Below, piece by piece: positions 1 to 8,084 of a DNA stretch of 12,909 nt (position 1 is its first letter; each line of letters opens with the position of its first letter). Under the pieces are notes generated by a model. The model had not been told where the DNA came from, ran no database searches, and worked only from the letters and a program-made list of their open reading frames with translations. Origin of the DNA: Deltaproteobacteria bacterium (GTDB lineage Bacteria > Myxococcota_A > UBA9160 > SZUA-336); the NCBI GenBank assembly GCA_030624945.1, contig JAUXJB010000020.1:1-12909 (forward strand), given 5' to 3'. Both the position numbers and the translations under genes were made by a program.

Positions 1-572
1 TCGGTACCGCCGAGCTCCACGTCCGCCTCCAGCGCGACGGAGTCGTACGCCTGCACCAGGGGATAGAGGAACTCGTGGATGCCGATCGAGGTTCCGCTGC
101 GGAAGCGCCTTTTGAAATCGTCTCGCTCCAGCATCCGCGCCACCGGCTGATGCGAGGCCAGGCGAATCATGTCGCCGCTCGAGAGGCGGTCCATCCACTC
201 GCTGTTGAAGCGCACCTCGATGCGCGAGGAGTCGAGCACGAGACCGACCTGCTCCGCATAGGTTTGGGCGTTCGCCTCGACCTGCTCCCGACTCAACGCG
301 GGTCGCGTCTTGCTCCGCCCCGAGGGGTCGCCGATCATGCCCGTGAAATCGCCGACGAGAAAAATGATCGTGTGACCGAGCTCCTGGATCTCGCGCAGCT
401 TGTCGAGTACGACGACGTGACCGATGTGGAGATCCGGGGTAGACGGATCCATGCCCAGCTTGATGCGCAGTGGGCGCTTCTCCTCGAGCTTCCGAGCGAG
501 ATCCTCCTCCGAGACCAGCTCCACGGTGCGAGCCCGAAAGATCTCGAGCTGGCTAGCGACCGAGGAGCTCAT
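1..572 (-). CDS. tyrS: Tyrosyl-tRNA synthetase, N-terminal part (cut by window edge)
   Basis: This enzyme activates tyrosine with ATP and charges tRNA-Tyr in the cytoplasm. About 190 N-terminal codons are present; the rest, including the KMSKS loop and the RNA-binding tail, lies beyond base 1. Reading the minus strand from the ATG at 572 gives [15 protein letters not shown], whose HIGH signature of class I synthetases is at residues 49-52. It continues with [18 protein letters not shown], the Rossmann-fold segment typical of the TyrZ-like bacterial TyrRS branch rather than the E. coli TyrS branch. The start is well supported: a GGGAGGT ribosome site lies 8 bases upstream, inside the end of the cyclo-ligase gene, and the two genes overlap by 20 bp. 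It is the last visible gene of the coiled-coil/zapA/cyclo-ligase operon and is probably translationally coupled to its neighbour. The family call is secure; whether the gene is intact cannot be judged here. Confidence 0.95.
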   Translation of the reverse strand, partial: MSSSVASQLEIFRARTVELVSEEDLARKLEEKRPLRIKLGMDPSTPDLHIGHVVVLDKLREIQELGHTIIFLVGDFTGMIGDPSGRSKTRPALSREQVEANAQTYAEQVGLVLDSSRIEVRFNSEWMDRLSSGDMIRLASHQPVARMLERDDFKRRFRSGTSIGIHEFLYPLVQAYDSVALEADVELGGT

Positions 573-1134
573 TCCGGATGACCTCCCGCTCCGTCACCAC
601 CACGTGCATGAGGATATCCCAGCTCTCCTCGGGCAGCTCCTCGACGACGCGATCCGCATAGCTGCAGCCGACGCGAACCGCATCCGTGCGCGCGTGCGCG
701 AGCAGCCGATCGAAGTGTCCCCGCCCGCGGCCCAGCCGACGACCTCGACGGTCGAAGAGGATGCCCGGCACGCAGAAGAGGTCGACGCTCTCCAATGGGA
801 CTTCCCGAAGTCCGCCTACCGGCTCGCGGATCCCGCCGTACCCCAGAGCGAGGGACTCCAGACACTCGACATGGAAGAGCGCCAGCCTGGCTCCGACAAC
901 CCGGGGGAAGACGGTTCGTACCCCGCGACCCCGGAGCTCCGACTGCATCGCCTCGGCGGGCACCTCGTCCTCGATGGCCGCGTACAGCGAAACCGTTTGA
1001 CACCCCGCGAGCTCCGGAAGCTCGAGTAGCCTCTCCAGCGCCTCGCGCTCGGCGCGTGACCGGTCCTCGCCGCGAGGCGCCCGAGATTCCGCCCGCAGCG
1101 CGTGTTTTCGAACCCTCGCCCCCGAGTCCGACAC
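553..1134 (-). CDS. fthC: 5-formyltetrahydrofolate cyclo-ligase (methenyl-THF synthetase)
   Basis: This enzyme uses ATP to convert 5-formyl-THF to 5,10-methenyl-THF, returning a stored or inhibitory folate to one-carbon metabolism in the cytoplasm. The 193-residue length is normal for the family. Visible signatures are an N-terminal basic helix ([11 protein letters not shown], residues 8-18), FPRV near 76-79, and the C-terminal block [20 protein letters not shown] (123-142), which matches the family's PG-x2-FD-x2-G-x-RLG-x-G-x-G-x-[YF]-D nucleotide/substrate loop. Phe replaces the more common Tyr before the Asp. The start is a GTG at 1134, 7 bases after the zapA stop, with no clear Shine-Dalgarno, so translation probably depends on coupling to zapA. 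Its 3' end overlaps tyrS by 20 bp. The zapA-cyclo-ligase pair is widely conserved in proteobacteria, usually with 6S RNA between them; here there is no room for it. Confidence 0.93.
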   Translation of the reverse strand: MSDSGARVRKHALRAESRAPRGEDRSRAEREALERLLELPELAGCQTVSLYAAIEDEVPAEAMQSELRGRGVRTVFPRVVGARLALFHVECLESLALGYGGIREPVGGLREVPLESVDLFCVPGILFDRRGRRLGRGRGHFDRLLAHARTDAVRVGCSYADRVVEELPEESWDILMHVVVTEREVIRNELLGR

Positions 1135-1141
1135 GGGCAGA

Positions 1142-1429
1142 TCAGGCCGAGTCTACGAGATCGATCAGGGACTGGAGCCGCTCGCGCGGCACGGCCTGGA
1201 GTTGCCGGAGCTGGAGCAGCTCGCTGGCGAGGTTCAGCGCGACGAGCACGGCCGCGTCTTGAGTATTCGGCGTCGATCTGGCGATCTCCCGCAGGACTCC
1301 GTCCACGTAGTTCTCCACCTCCTGGAGATGCTCCGGGTCGGAGTCGCTGCGGATCCGGTACTCGTGACCCATGATCTTGATGGTGTTGAGCTGCATGCCG
1401 CCATCGGGCTTGGTGTCGATGCTTGCCAT
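1142..1429 (-). CDS. zapA: Cell division protein ZapA
   Basis: ZapA binds FtsZ and cross-links its filaments, stabilising the Z ring at midcell. The 95-residue protein shows the family layout. A short beta-rich N-terminal head contains TIKIMGHEYRIRSDSDPEHL (residues 16-35), matching the typical 'v-i-lG-x-x-Y-x-i-x-s-d-d-p-e-x-L' start. VENYVDGVLREI follows, then a long C-terminal helix (about 57-92) with heptad-like Leu/Ala spacing that forms the dimer coiled coil. The ATG at 1429 directly abuts the TAG stop of the upstream coiled-coil gene (TAGATG) and has GGGAGC a few bases upstream, so the two are very likely co-translated. The cyclo-ligase follows after 7 bases. A later in-frame Met (residue 12) is possible as a start but lacks a better ribosome site. 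Confidence 0.92.
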   Translation of the reverse strand: MASIDTKPDGGMQLNTIKIMGHEYRIRSDSDPEHLQEVENYVDGVLREIARSTPNTQDAAVLVALNLASELLQLRQLQAVPRERLQSLIDLVDSA

Positions 1430-1729
1430 CTACGCTCCCACCTCGGCATCGAGCTCGCGCTCCAGTCGGTCCACCTCGTCGATCAGCCGTTCCACACGTC
1501 CGACAGCCTCTGCTCGCAGCTTTTCGAGAGAGGCTATCCGGGCATTGAGTTCCGCGATGGTCCGATCCCGGCCCGCGACCTGCCGCCTCTGGTCATCGCT
1601 CTCACTGAGCGCGACGCGGTGGCGCCCCACCAGGAGCTTGAGGCGTTCCTCGAGCACATCCAAGAGATCGCCTTCGCCAGGTGAGTCCAGGGCCGGCCGC
1701 TCTGCCAGCCGCTCTGCGTATTCCGTCAT
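1430..1729 (-). CDS. Small coiled-coil protein upstream of zapA (ZapB-like by position and structure)
   Basis: This is a 99-residue, highly charged, cysteine-free protein that is almost entirely helical from about residue 20. Heptad-spaced hydrophobic positions run through DLLDVLEERLKLLVGRH (21-37) and again through about 57-93, ending in VGRVERLIDEVDRLE (76-90). Short coiled-coil genes directly upstream of zapA are common in proteobacteria (ZapB-like and related small families), and the C-terminal 'R-V-x-x-L-I-x-x-x-x-x-L-E' pattern resembles them. I infer a Z-ring or ZapA-associated role, but no diagnostic catalytic or binding motif is visible. The frame is open further upstream to an ATG at 1822, but I chose the ATG at 1729. 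It has AGAGGA 8 bases upstream, and the extra 31 residues would be Pro/Gly/Arg-rich and unlike the rest. The upstream ATG would also lie above the predicted transcription start. The stop abuts zapA. Confidence 0.75.
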   Translation of the reverse strand: MTEYAERLAERPALDSPGEGDLLDVLEERLKLLVGRHRVALSESDDQRRQVAGRDRTIAELNARIASLEKLRAEAVGRVERLIDEVDRLERELDAEVGA

Positions 1730-1737
1730 CGCGCTGA

Positions 1738-1743
1738 TCCTCT
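1738..1743 (-). promoter_or_regulatory. Ribosome binding site deciding the start of the coiled-coil gene
   Basis: AGAGGA on the minus strand lies 8 bases before the ATG at 1729. No comparable purine run precedes the alternative ATG at 1822, so this site favours the 99-residue product over the 130-residue one. Confidence 0.6.
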
Positions 1744-1813
1744 GGGGCGCTCGAATAGGTTTCCCGCTCCTCGGTCCCCCTGCAATCCCCGAGCAGCGAA
1801 AGCGGACACGGGG

Positions 1814-1842
1814 ATGGTTCACCGACGGCCCGCTCGCGTCAA
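1814..1842 (-). promoter_or_regulatory. Candidate promoter of the coiled-coil/zapA/cyclo-ligase/tyrS operon
   Basis: On the minus strand TTGACG (1842-1837) is followed after 17 bases by AACCAT (1819-1814). The -35 matches the consensus at 5 of 6 positions. The -10 matches at 3 of 6, including the key second A and final T. Transcription would begin near 1807, giving a leader of about 77 nt before the ATG at 1729. Evidence is only sequence similarity, and the weak -10 keeps confidence low. Confidence 0.3.
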
Positions 1843-1861
1843 GTCCACAGTAGACGCCTTC

Positions 1862-1891
1862 TTGACACGCTTTCCGCCCCTCCGGTAGGCT
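1862..1891 (+). promoter_or_regulatory. Sigma70-type promoter of gltBD
   Basis: A perfect TTGACA (1862-1867) is followed by an 18-base spacer and TAGGCT (1886-1891). TAGGCT repeats immediately with a one-base overlap (1891-1896). Transcription should start near 1898, about 145 nt before the gltB ATG. The same -35, spacer length and -10 recur at 8023-8052 upstream of the sugar transferase, which strengthens both calls. Confidence 0.65.
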
Positions 1892-1897
1892 AGGCTC

Positions 1898-2042
1898 GGT
1901 TTAGTTCGACGCAAATTCACCGAATGCACGCGGAGCAGATTCCCCCTTCGGAAACGGATTTCCGCTCACTCCCAAGCGGAGCCTCTACCTGGCGAACCGC
2001 CCGACGGCGGAACCCCGCCCCAGCACGACACAGGAAACGGGG
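1898..2042 (+). promoter_or_regulatory. Structured 5' leader of gltB with two pairs of alternative hairpins
   Basis: Downstream of the predicted start the RNA can form CGGAAA/TTTCCG (1949-1954 with 1959-1964, loop CGGA) or TCCGCT/AGCGGA (1961-1966 with 1975-1980). These share 1961-1964 and exclude each other. Further on, GGCGG (2006-2010) can pair with CCGCC at 1997-2001 or with CCGCC at 2015-2019, again exclusively. The ribosome site AGGAAA (2032-2037) follows, and CCCC at 2013-2016 could also reach GGGG at 2039-2042. The stems are short and no known riboswitch class is recognised. A regulatory role is inference only. Confidence 0.3.
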
Positions 2043-2046
2043 ATGA
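1924..2046 (+). CDS. Possible 40-codon upstream reading frame overlapping the gltB start
   Basis: An ATG at 1924 opens a frame of 40 codons that ends in a TGA at 2044-2046, overlapping the gltB ATG as ATGA. This geometry is classic for translational coupling, and the frame lies wholly inside the predicted gltB leader. Against it, there is no Shine-Dalgarno before the ATG, which sits only about 26 nt from the predicted transcript start. The peptide has no recognisable motif beyond a strongly basic tail ([17 protein letters not shown]), and open frames of this length occur by chance in GC-rich DNA. If real it would be a leader peptide rather than an enzyme. Confidence 0.2.
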   Translation: MHAEQIPPSETDFRSLPSGASTWRTARRRNPAPARHRKRG

Positions 2047-5000
2047 CCCATTCGAGCATGCCGGAGCGCCAGGGCCTCTACGATCCGCGCTTCGAGCACG
2101 ACGCGTGCGGGATCGGGTTCGTCTGCAACATCGACGGGCGCCGGTCGCACGAGCTCGTCCAGAAGGGGCTCCAGGTGCTCGTAAACCTCACGCATCGTGG
2201 GGCGGCCGGGAGCGATCCCGAGACCGGCGATGGCGCCGGCATCCTCATGCAGATACCCCACGCGTTCCTCGAGAAGGAGTGCAACCGCCTGGGGATACGC
2301 CTGCCCGTCCGGGGAGAGTACGGGGCGGGAATGCTTTTTCTGCCACGGGAGCCCGATCTACAGCGCCACTGCGCGGAGAGAATCGAATCCATCATCGAGG
2401 AAGAGGGCCAGTACGTACTCGGCTGGCGAGACGTGCCGGTGCAGCCCGGCGCCATCGGCTCACTGGCGCGCCAGTCTCGTCCGACAATCCGACAGGTCTT
2501 CGTTCTTCGCGGCGCGGGACTCGACGAGGATGCCTTCGAGCGGAAGCTCTTCGTCATCCGCAAACGCATCGAGCACCGGCTGGGACCGGAGATCGGATCG
2601 GACTTCTACATCCCGAGCCTCTCCTGCCGGACCATCACCTACAAGGGACTGCTTCTCGCCTATCAGATCAAGGAGTTCTATCCGGATCTGGCCGATCCCG
2701 CGATGGAGACCGCGATCGCCGTCATCCACCAGCGGTACAGCACCAACACCTGGCCGACGTGGGATCGCTCCCAGCCTTTCCGCTACCTCTGCCACAACGG
2801 CGAGATCAACACCATCCGCGGCAACCACAACTGGATCCGCGCTCGCCAGTCGATCATGGAGTCTCGGCTCTGGGGGGACGATCTCGAGAAGATCTTTCCC
2901 ATCATCAACCCCGACACATCGGACTCGGGGCAGATCGACAACGCGCTCGAGTTCCTGGTGCTATCCGGTCGCAGCCTGCCGCACGCGATGATGATACTGA
3001 TCCCGGAGGCCTGGGATCGCGACCCCCTCATGCCCGCGGACAAGAAGGCGTTCTACCGGTACAACCAGTGCTTGATGGAGCCGTGGGACGGGCCCGCGTC
3101 GATCGCGTTCACGGATGGTCGTCACGTGGGCGGCGTGCTCGATCGAAACGGGCTGCGCCCGTCCCGCTATTGGGTGACCAAGGACAACTTCGTGGTCCTC
3201 GCATCGGAGACCGGCGTGCTCCCGATCGACCCCGAGATGGTTACCTACAAGGGACGGCTTCAGCCCGGCCGTATGCTCCTGATCGACACCGAAGAGGGTC
3301 GGATCATCCCCGATGAGGAGCTCAAGCACGACTACGCGAACCGACGACCCTACGGCGAGTGGGTGGGTGAGAACCTCATCAAGCTGGAGCAACTCCCGCC
3401 GCCGCACGAGGAACCGCTCCCGGATGGCGAGTCCGATCGCCGCACGCGTCAGCATCTGTTCGGCTACACGCTCGAAGAGCTGCGCATCTTGATGGCACCC
3501 ATGATCACCACGGCCATGGAGGCGATGGGGTCGATGGGCAACGACACGCCGCTCGCTGCCCTCTCCGACCAGCCACAGCTGCTCTTCAATTACTTCAAGC
3601 AGGTCTTCGCTCAGGTCACCAATCCGGCGATCGACTCGACGCGCGAAGACAGCGTCATGTCGCTCATCAGCACGGTGGGCAGGGAGCGCAACTTCCTGGA
3701 CGAGACGCCCGAGCACGCGAGACTCCTCGAGCTAGAGCAACCGATCCTCGAGGATGCGGACCTCGCACGGATCCGCCAGATCGATCACCCGCACTTCAAG
3801 GCCGTCACCATCCCCATGGTCTTCGACGCCGAGGGCGAGTCCCACGCCAACCTGCGCAGAGCCCTCGATTTGCTCGGGGATCGCGCGGCCGAAGCGATCC
3901 GGGAAGGCGCGAATATCCTGATCCTCTCCGACCGAGAGGCCGGACCGGATCGCATCCCGATTCCGAGCTTGCTCGCCACGGGCGCCGTTCACCATCACCT
4001 CATCCGTTGTGGAGAGCGGATGAATTGCGGCATCGTGGTCGAAACGGCCGAAGCCCGCGAGGTCGCCCACTTCGCATGTCTGATCGGGTACGGAGCCGCG
4101 GCGATCAACCCCTATCTCGCGCTCGAGACCATCGGGGATATGGTCGACGATAGCGCCTTCGTGTCGGCCGACCTCAGTCGTGAGCAGGCCGTGGCCAACT
4201 ATCTCAAAGCCATTGGAAAGGGCCTGCTCAAGATCTTCGCGAAGATGGGCATCTCGACCCTGGCGAGCTATCGCGGGGCGCAGATCTTCGAGGCGGTCGG
4301 GGTTCAACAAGAAGTCGTCGACAAGTACTTCTCGGAGACGGCGAGCCGCATCGGCGGGGTCGGCCTCGGGACGATCGCCGAGGAAGCGAGACGCAGGCAC
4401 GCACGCGCCTATCCGACCACGGTGGAGAGGGAGGAGGGCCTCGATGTCGGCGGCCACTACCAGTGGAGGCAGATGGGCGAGCGACACCTGCTCGATCCCA
4501 AGACGATTCACGACCTTCAGCACGCCGTGTGGACGGAGAACTACGAGCTCTACAAGCGCTACGCCGACCGGATTGACAACCAGAGCAAGAACCTCTTCAC
4601 GATCCGCGGCCTGCTGAGGTTCAAGAAGGAGCGCGACCCGATACCGCTCGATCAGGTCGAGCCCGTCGAGGACATCGTCAAGCGCTTCTGCACGGGAGCG
4701 ATGTCCTTCGGGTCGATCAGCGCCGAAGCCCACGAGACCCTCGCCATCGCCATGAATCGCATCGGCGGCAAGAGCAACAGCGGAGAAGGCGGTGAGGATC
4801 CCGCCCGCTTCACGCCCGACCCGAACGGCGACTGGCGCCGCAGCGCGATCAAGCAGGTGGCCTCGGGGCGCTTCGGCGTCACCAGCTGGTACCTGACGAA
4901 CTCCAACGAGCTACAGATCAAGGTCGCGCAAGGAGCGAAGCCCGGAGAGGGAGGCCAGCTTCCCGGCCACAAGGTCAATCTCACCATCGCCAAGGTGCGG

Positions 5001-6572
5001 AACTCCACGCCCGGCGTGGGCCTGATCTCACCCCCGCCTCACCACGACATCTACTCGATCGAAGATCTGGCCCAGCTCATCCACGATCTCAAGAACGCGA
5101 ACCCGGATGCGGACATCAGCGTCAAGCTCGTATCGGTGACGGGCGTCGGCACCATCGCGGCCGGAGTATCCAAGGGGCACGCGGAGTCCGTTCAGATCGC
5201 CGGCGCCTCGGGGGGCACCGGCGCCTCGCCGCAGACGTCCATCAAGCACGCGGGCGTACCGTGGGAGATCGGACTCTCCGAGACCCAGCAAGCACTCGTG
5301 ATGAATGACCTGCGGGGTCGGATCCGTGTCCACGTCGATGGCCAGTTCCGCACGGGCCGCGACGTGGTGATCGGCGCTATGCTGGGAGGTGACGAATACG
5401 GCTTCGGTACGATCGCGTTGGTCGCGCTGGGATGCATCCTGATGCGCGTGTGCCACCTGAATACCTGTCCGGTCGGTGTGGCGACCCAGGACGAAGCCTT
5501 GCGCGCGAAGTTCACGGGCCGTCCGGAGCACGTCGTGAACTTCTTCCGCTTCGTCGCCCAGGACACGCGAGAGATTCTCGCCAACCTCGGATTCCGCAAG
5601 CTAGAGGAGGTGATCGGCCGGCCCGACCTGCTCGAGCCCGATCCGTCGATCCGGCACTGGAAGCTCGAGGACGGCCTCGACTTCTCGGCCATCCTGTACC
5701 GCCCGAAGCCGCCGCACCCCGACGTGGCGATCCGACGGGTCGAAGGCCAGAACCACTCGCTCGATGAAGCGCTCGACAACGAGCTGATCCGGCTGTGCAA
5801 GCCCGCGATCGAGAAGATGCAGCCCGTGGAGCTCAAACTTCCCATCAGCAACGTGAACCGCACGGTGGGCACGATGTTGGGAAGTACGGTCTCCCGGAGA
5901 CACGGACTCGAAGGCCTGCCGGACAACACCATCCGCATCCACTTCACGGGCAGCGCGGGCCAGAGCTTTGGCGCTTTTCTTCCCCACGGAATCACGCTGA
6001 CGCTGGTCGGCGACTCGAACGATTACACGGGAAAGGGTCTCTCGGGCGGCCGACTCATCGTGTATCCGAGCCCCGTGTCCACATTTGCTCCTTCGGAAAA
6101 CATCGTTATCGGGAACGTGACGCTGTACGGAGCTACGTCCGGCGAGGCCTTCTTTCGGGGCGTCGCCGGAGAACGCTTCTGCGTCCGGAATAGCGGCGCG
6201 CGGGCCGTGGTCGAGGGGGTGGGAGACCACGGCTGCGAGTACATGACCGGTGGGCGCGTCGTCATCCTGGGCTCCGTCGGCCGGAACTTCGCGGCCGGGA
6301 TGAGTGGCGGCATCGCCTACGTCCTCGATCCGGACGCGAAGCTGCTCGACCTCTACAACCCGGGGCTCGTCGATCTCGAGCGAATCGAAACCGAGGACGA
6401 CGAGCGAGAAGTCCGCGAGCTCATCGAGGCACACCTTCGCCACACCCAGAGCGACAACGCGGAACGCATCCTGGAGAAGTGGGAGGATACGCTAGCGGAC
6501 TTCGTGAAGGTCATGCCCCGAGACTACAAGCGAGCGCTCATGGGTATCGAGTTCGGAGAGCGCGATTACTGA
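2043..6572 (+). CDS. gltB: Glutamate synthase (NADPH), large alpha subunit
   Basis: With GltD this enzyme makes two glutamates from glutamine and 2-oxoglutarate, the second step of the GS-GOGAT ammonia-assimilation route, in the cytoplasm. At 1509 residues it has full family length. Cys22 (HDACGIGF) is the nucleophile exposed after removal of a 21-residue propeptide and opens the class II amidotransferase domain (about 22-430, with [17 protein letters not shown] and [12 protein letters not shown]). A central domain follows (about 470-780, [19 protein letters not shown] near 510). The FMN synthase domain has NSGEGGED at 912-919 and [10 protein letters not shown] near 1055. The 3Fe-4S cysteines are Cys1131, Cys1137 and Cys1142 ([15 protein letters not shown]). 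A C-terminal GXGXG beta-helix begins near 1300. AGGAAA lies 5 bases before the ATG. A promoter lies about 150 bp upstream, and gltD overlaps the stop. No key residue appears missing. Confidence 0.98.
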   Translation: MTHSSMPERQGLYDPRFEHDACGIGFVCNIDGRRSHELVQKGLQVLVNLTHRGAAGSDPETGDGAGILMQIPHAFLEKECNRLGIRLPVRGEYGAGMLFLPREPDLQRHCAERIESIIEEEGQYVLGWRDVPVQPGAIGSLARQSRPTIRQVFVLRGAGLDEDAFERKLFVIRKRIEHRLGPEIGSDFYIPSLSCRTITYKGLLLAYQIKEFYPDLADPAMETAIAVIHQRYSTNTWPTWDRSQPFRYLCHNGEINTIRGNHNWIRARQSIMESRLWGDDLEKIFPIINPDTSDSGQIDNALEFLVLSGRSLPHAMMILIPEAWDRDPLMPADKKAFYRYNQCLMEPWDGPASIAFTDGRHVGGVLDRNGLRPSRYWVTKDNFVVLASETGVLPIDPEMVTYKGRLQPGRMLLIDTEEGRIIPDEELKHDYANRRPYGEWVGENLIKLEQLPPPHEEPLPDGESDRRTRQHLFGYTLEELRILMAPMITTAMEAMGSMGNDTPLAALSDQPQLLFNYFKQVFAQVTNPAIDSTREDSVMSLISTVGRERNFLDETPEHARLLELEQPILEDADLARIRQIDHPHFKAVTIPMVFDAEGESHANLRRALDLLGDRAAEAIREGANILILSDREAGPDRIPIPSLLATGAVHHHLIRCGERMNCGIVVETAEAREVAHFACLIGYGAAAINPYLALETIGDMVDDSAFVSADLSREQAVANYLKAIGKGLLKIFAKMGISTLASYRGAQIFEAVGVQQEVVDKYFSETASRIGGVGLGTIAEEARRRHARAYPTTVEREEGLDVGGHYQWRQMGERHLLDPKTIHDLQHAVWTENYELYKRYADRIDNQSKNLFTIRGLLRFKKERDPIPLDQVEPVEDIVKRFCTGAMSFGSISAEAHETLAIAMNRIGGKSNSGEGGEDPARFTPDPNGDWRRSAIKQVASGRFGVTSWYLTNSNELQIKVAQGAKPGEGGQLPGHKVNLTIAKVRNSTPGVGLISPPPHHDIYSIEDLAQLIHDLKNANPDADISVKLVSVTGVGTIAAGVSKGHAESVQIAGASGGTGASPQTSIKHAGVPWEIGLSETQQALVMNDLRGRIRVHVDGQFRTGRDVVIGAMLGGDEYGFGTIALVALGCILMRVCHLNTCPVGVATQDEALRAKFTGRPEHVVNFFRFVAQDTREILANLGFRKLEEVIGRPDLLEPDPSIRHWKLEDGLDFSAILYRPKPPHPDVAIRRVEGQNHSLDEALDNELIRLCKPAIEKMQPVELKLPISNVNRTVGTMLGSTVSRRHGLEGLPDNTIRIHFTGSAGQSFGAFLPHGITLTLVGDSNDYTGKGLSGGRLIVYPSPVSTFAPSENIVIGNVTLYGATSGEAFFRGVAGERFCVRNSGARAVVEGVGDHGCEYMTGGRVVILGSVGRNFAAGMSGGIAYVLDPDAKLLDLYNPGLVDLERIETEDDEREVRELIEAHLRHTQSDNAERILEKWEDTLADFVKVMPRDYKRALMGIEFGERDY

Positions 6573-8026
6573 TGGGCAAGGTGACGGGATTCATCGAGTA
6601 TGGCCGCAAGACTCCCGACAAGCGGCCCGTCTCCGAGCGCGTCAACGATTATCTCGAGATCTACACCGAGCCGAGCGAGGAGGAAATCCAAGCCCAGGGC
6701 GCGCGCTGCATGGACTGTGGGGTTCCGTTCTGCAACGACGGTTGTCCGCTCGGGAACATCATCCCCGACTTCAACGATCTGGTCTACCGGGGAAAGTGGC
6801 GCGACGCGCTCCACCGCCTCCACCGGACCAACAGCTTTCCCGAATTCACGGGGCGGATCTGTCCCGCGCCGTGCGAATCGGCCTGCGTACTCAGCATCAA
6901 CGAAGATCCGGTCACCATCGAATTCATCGAGAAGACCATCGTCGAACGCGGCTTCGCCGAGGGATGGGTCGTGCCGCAACCACCTACCCGTCGGACGGGC
7001 AAGAAGGTCGCCGTCGTCGGCTCGGGCCCCTCCGGCCTGGCGGCGGCCCAGCGGCTCAACCGGGCCGGACATCTGGTGACGGTGTTCGAGCGCAATGACC
7101 GTATCGGAGGGCTGCTGCGCTACGGTATTCCGGACTTCAAGCTGGAGAAGTCGGTAATCGACCGGCGCCTAGCCGTGATGCAGGCCGAGGGGGTGGAGCT
7201 TCGCACGGGCGTGCACGTAGGCGTCACGATGCGGACAAGCGAGCTCGTCGCCGAGTACGACGCGGTACTTCTCACCGGGGGGGCCGAAGCTCCTCGAGAT
7301 CTCGATGTGCCCGGGCGAAACCTGGAGGGCGTCCACTTCGCGATGGAGTTCCTCGAGCAGCAGAACCGGCGCGTCGCAGGGAAGCAGATCGATTCCGCCG
7401 CGAGCATCCTCGCGAGTGGCGGGAACGTCTTCGTGCTGGGGGGTGGGGACACCGGCTCGGACTGCATCGGTACGAGCCATCGCCAGAACGCGCGAACGGT
7501 TTACAACTTCGAGCTTCTCGAGAAGCCGCCCGAAGGTCGCACGCCGCATACGCCCTGGCCGATCCACCCACTCCCCTCGCAGATCTTGCGGACATCTACC
7601 TCGCACGAGGAGGGAGGAGAACGCGACTGGTGCATCTCGACCACGGCATTCTCGGGGTCGAACGGCAAACTCGAAAAGCTACACGCCGCGCGTGTGCGCT
7701 TCGGGGAGCCCGACCGCGCGACGGGGCGGCGTCCGATGGAGACGGTGCCGGGAAGCGAGTTCACCCTCGCTGCGGATCTCGTGCTGCTGGCACTGGGATT
7801 CCTCGGTCCCGTTCGCGAAGGGATGCTCGAAGAGCTCGGGGTCGAGCTGACGGAGCGTGGGAACGTGGCGACCGATGGCTACGCGACCAGCGTTCCGGGG
7901 GTCTATGCAGCGGGGGACATGCGGCGCGGCCAGTCCTTGGTCGTGTGGGCGATCGCGGAGGGGCAAGAGGCGGCCGCACAGATCGACCGCGACCTCCGCC
8001 GCGAAGGCCCAGCCCTTTCTCTTTGA
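6572..8026 (+). CDS. gltD: Glutamate synthase (NADPH), small beta subunit
   Basis: This FAD/iron-sulfur subunit oxidises NADPH and passes electrons to the GltB FMN and Fe-S centres. The 484-residue product has normal length. Its N-terminal adrenodoxin-reductase-like 4Fe-4S region has Cys46, Cys49, Cys54 and Cys58 ([17 protein letters not shown]) and Cys97, Cys101 and Cys105 (CPAPCESAC). The FAD dinucleotide fold is VVGSGPSG (148-155). The NADPH fold is [11 protein letters not shown] (288-298). The C-terminal FAD contact is [18 protein letters not shown] (444-461). The start is the ATG at 6572, which shares one base with the gltB TGA (TGATG). The frame stays open 31 codons further upstream, but that part is encoded within gltB in another frame and is not family-like. 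The gltBD order and overlap indicate balanced co-translation. The stop codon is also part of the next gene's -35 box. Confidence 0.97.
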   Translation: MGKVTGFIEYGRKTPDKRPVSERVNDYLEIYTEPSEEEIQAQGARCMDCGVPFCNDGCPLGNIIPDFNDLVYRGKWRDALHRLHRTNSFPEFTGRICPAPCESACVLSINEDPVTIEFIEKTIVERGFAEGWVVPQPPTRRTGKKVAVVGSGPSGLAAAQRLNRAGHLVTVFERNDRIGGLLRYGIPDFKLEKSVIDRRLAVMQAEGVELRTGVHVGVTMRTSELVAEYDAVLLTGGAEAPRDLDVPGRNLEGVHFAMEFLEQQNRRVAGKQIDSAASILASGGNVFVLGGGDTGSDCIGTSHRQNARTVYNFELLEKPPEGRTPHTPWPIHPLPSQILRTSTSHEEGGERDWCISTTAFSGSNGKLEKLHAARVRFGEPDRATGRRPMETVPGSEFTLAADLVLLALGFLGPVREGMLEELGVELTERGNVATDGYATSVPGVYAAGDMRRGQSLVVWAIAEGQEAAAQIDRDLRREGPALSL

Positions 8027-8052
8027 CACGAGTGGAGTTATCGGGCTAGGCT
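8023..8052 (+). promoter_or_regulatory. Sigma70-type promoter of the sugar transferase, overlapping the gltD stop
   Basis: TTGACA (8023-8028) contains the gltD TGA (8024-8026). After an 18-base spacer comes TAGGCT (8047-8052), identical in both boxes and spacing to the gltBD promoter. Transcription would start near 8059, about 26 nt before the TTG start. This lets the sugar transferase be expressed independently of gltBD. Confidence 0.6.
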
Positions 8053-8071
8053 GCGCATTCCAGCTCGCGAC

Positions 8072-8078
8072 GGGAGGG
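8072..8078 (+). promoter_or_regulatory. Ribosome binding site deciding a TTG start
   Basis: GGGAGGG lies 6 bases before the TTG at 8085. It is the only strong purine-rich site in the right place near the beginning of the family-like sequence, and it lies downstream of the predicted promoter. Confidence 0.6.
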
Positions 8079-8084
8079 CTCTCC

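Larger units (their letters stand above)
1730..2042. other. 313-bp divergent intergenic region
   Basis: This is the only stretch over 300 bases without an assigned main gene. It separates the minus-strand coiled-coil/zapA operon from plus-strand gltBD. It contains two putative promoters arranged back to back (-35 boxes at 1837-1842 minus and 1862-1867 plus), the leader of the left operon (about 1730-1807), and the gltB leader with hairpins and a 40-codon upstream frame. I see no tRNA, no convincing 6S RNA fold and no mobile-element end in it. Confidence 0.7.

Noticed and set aside
1730..1822. 31-residue N-terminal extension of the coiled-coil protein
   Set aside because: There is no ribosome site before the ATG at 1822, the composition differs, and the candidate -10 box overlaps its first codons. 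The ATG at 1729 is better.
1730..2042. 6S RNA or another known structured RNA gene in the divergent intergenic region
   Set aside because: I could not find the long, bulged rod with pairing ends expected of 6S RNA. Only short local hairpins are seen, within the gltB leader.
3732..4733. 333-codon minus-strand open frame inside gltB
   Set aside because: It lies entirely under conserved GltB sequence; its composition (Arg/Asp/Val-rich, no motif) is that of a mirror frame.
5601..6443. 280-codon minus-strand open frame inside gltB
   Set aside because: Same reason: it mirrors the GXGXG domain of GltB and has no recognisable domain or ribosome site.
7857..8084. 76-codon N-terminal extension of the sugar transferase starting at an ATG within gltD
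   Set aside because: It overlaps conserved GltD C-terminal sequence, lies upstream of the promoter, and is Arg/Ser-rich without family similarity. The TTG at 8085 has a proper ribosome site.
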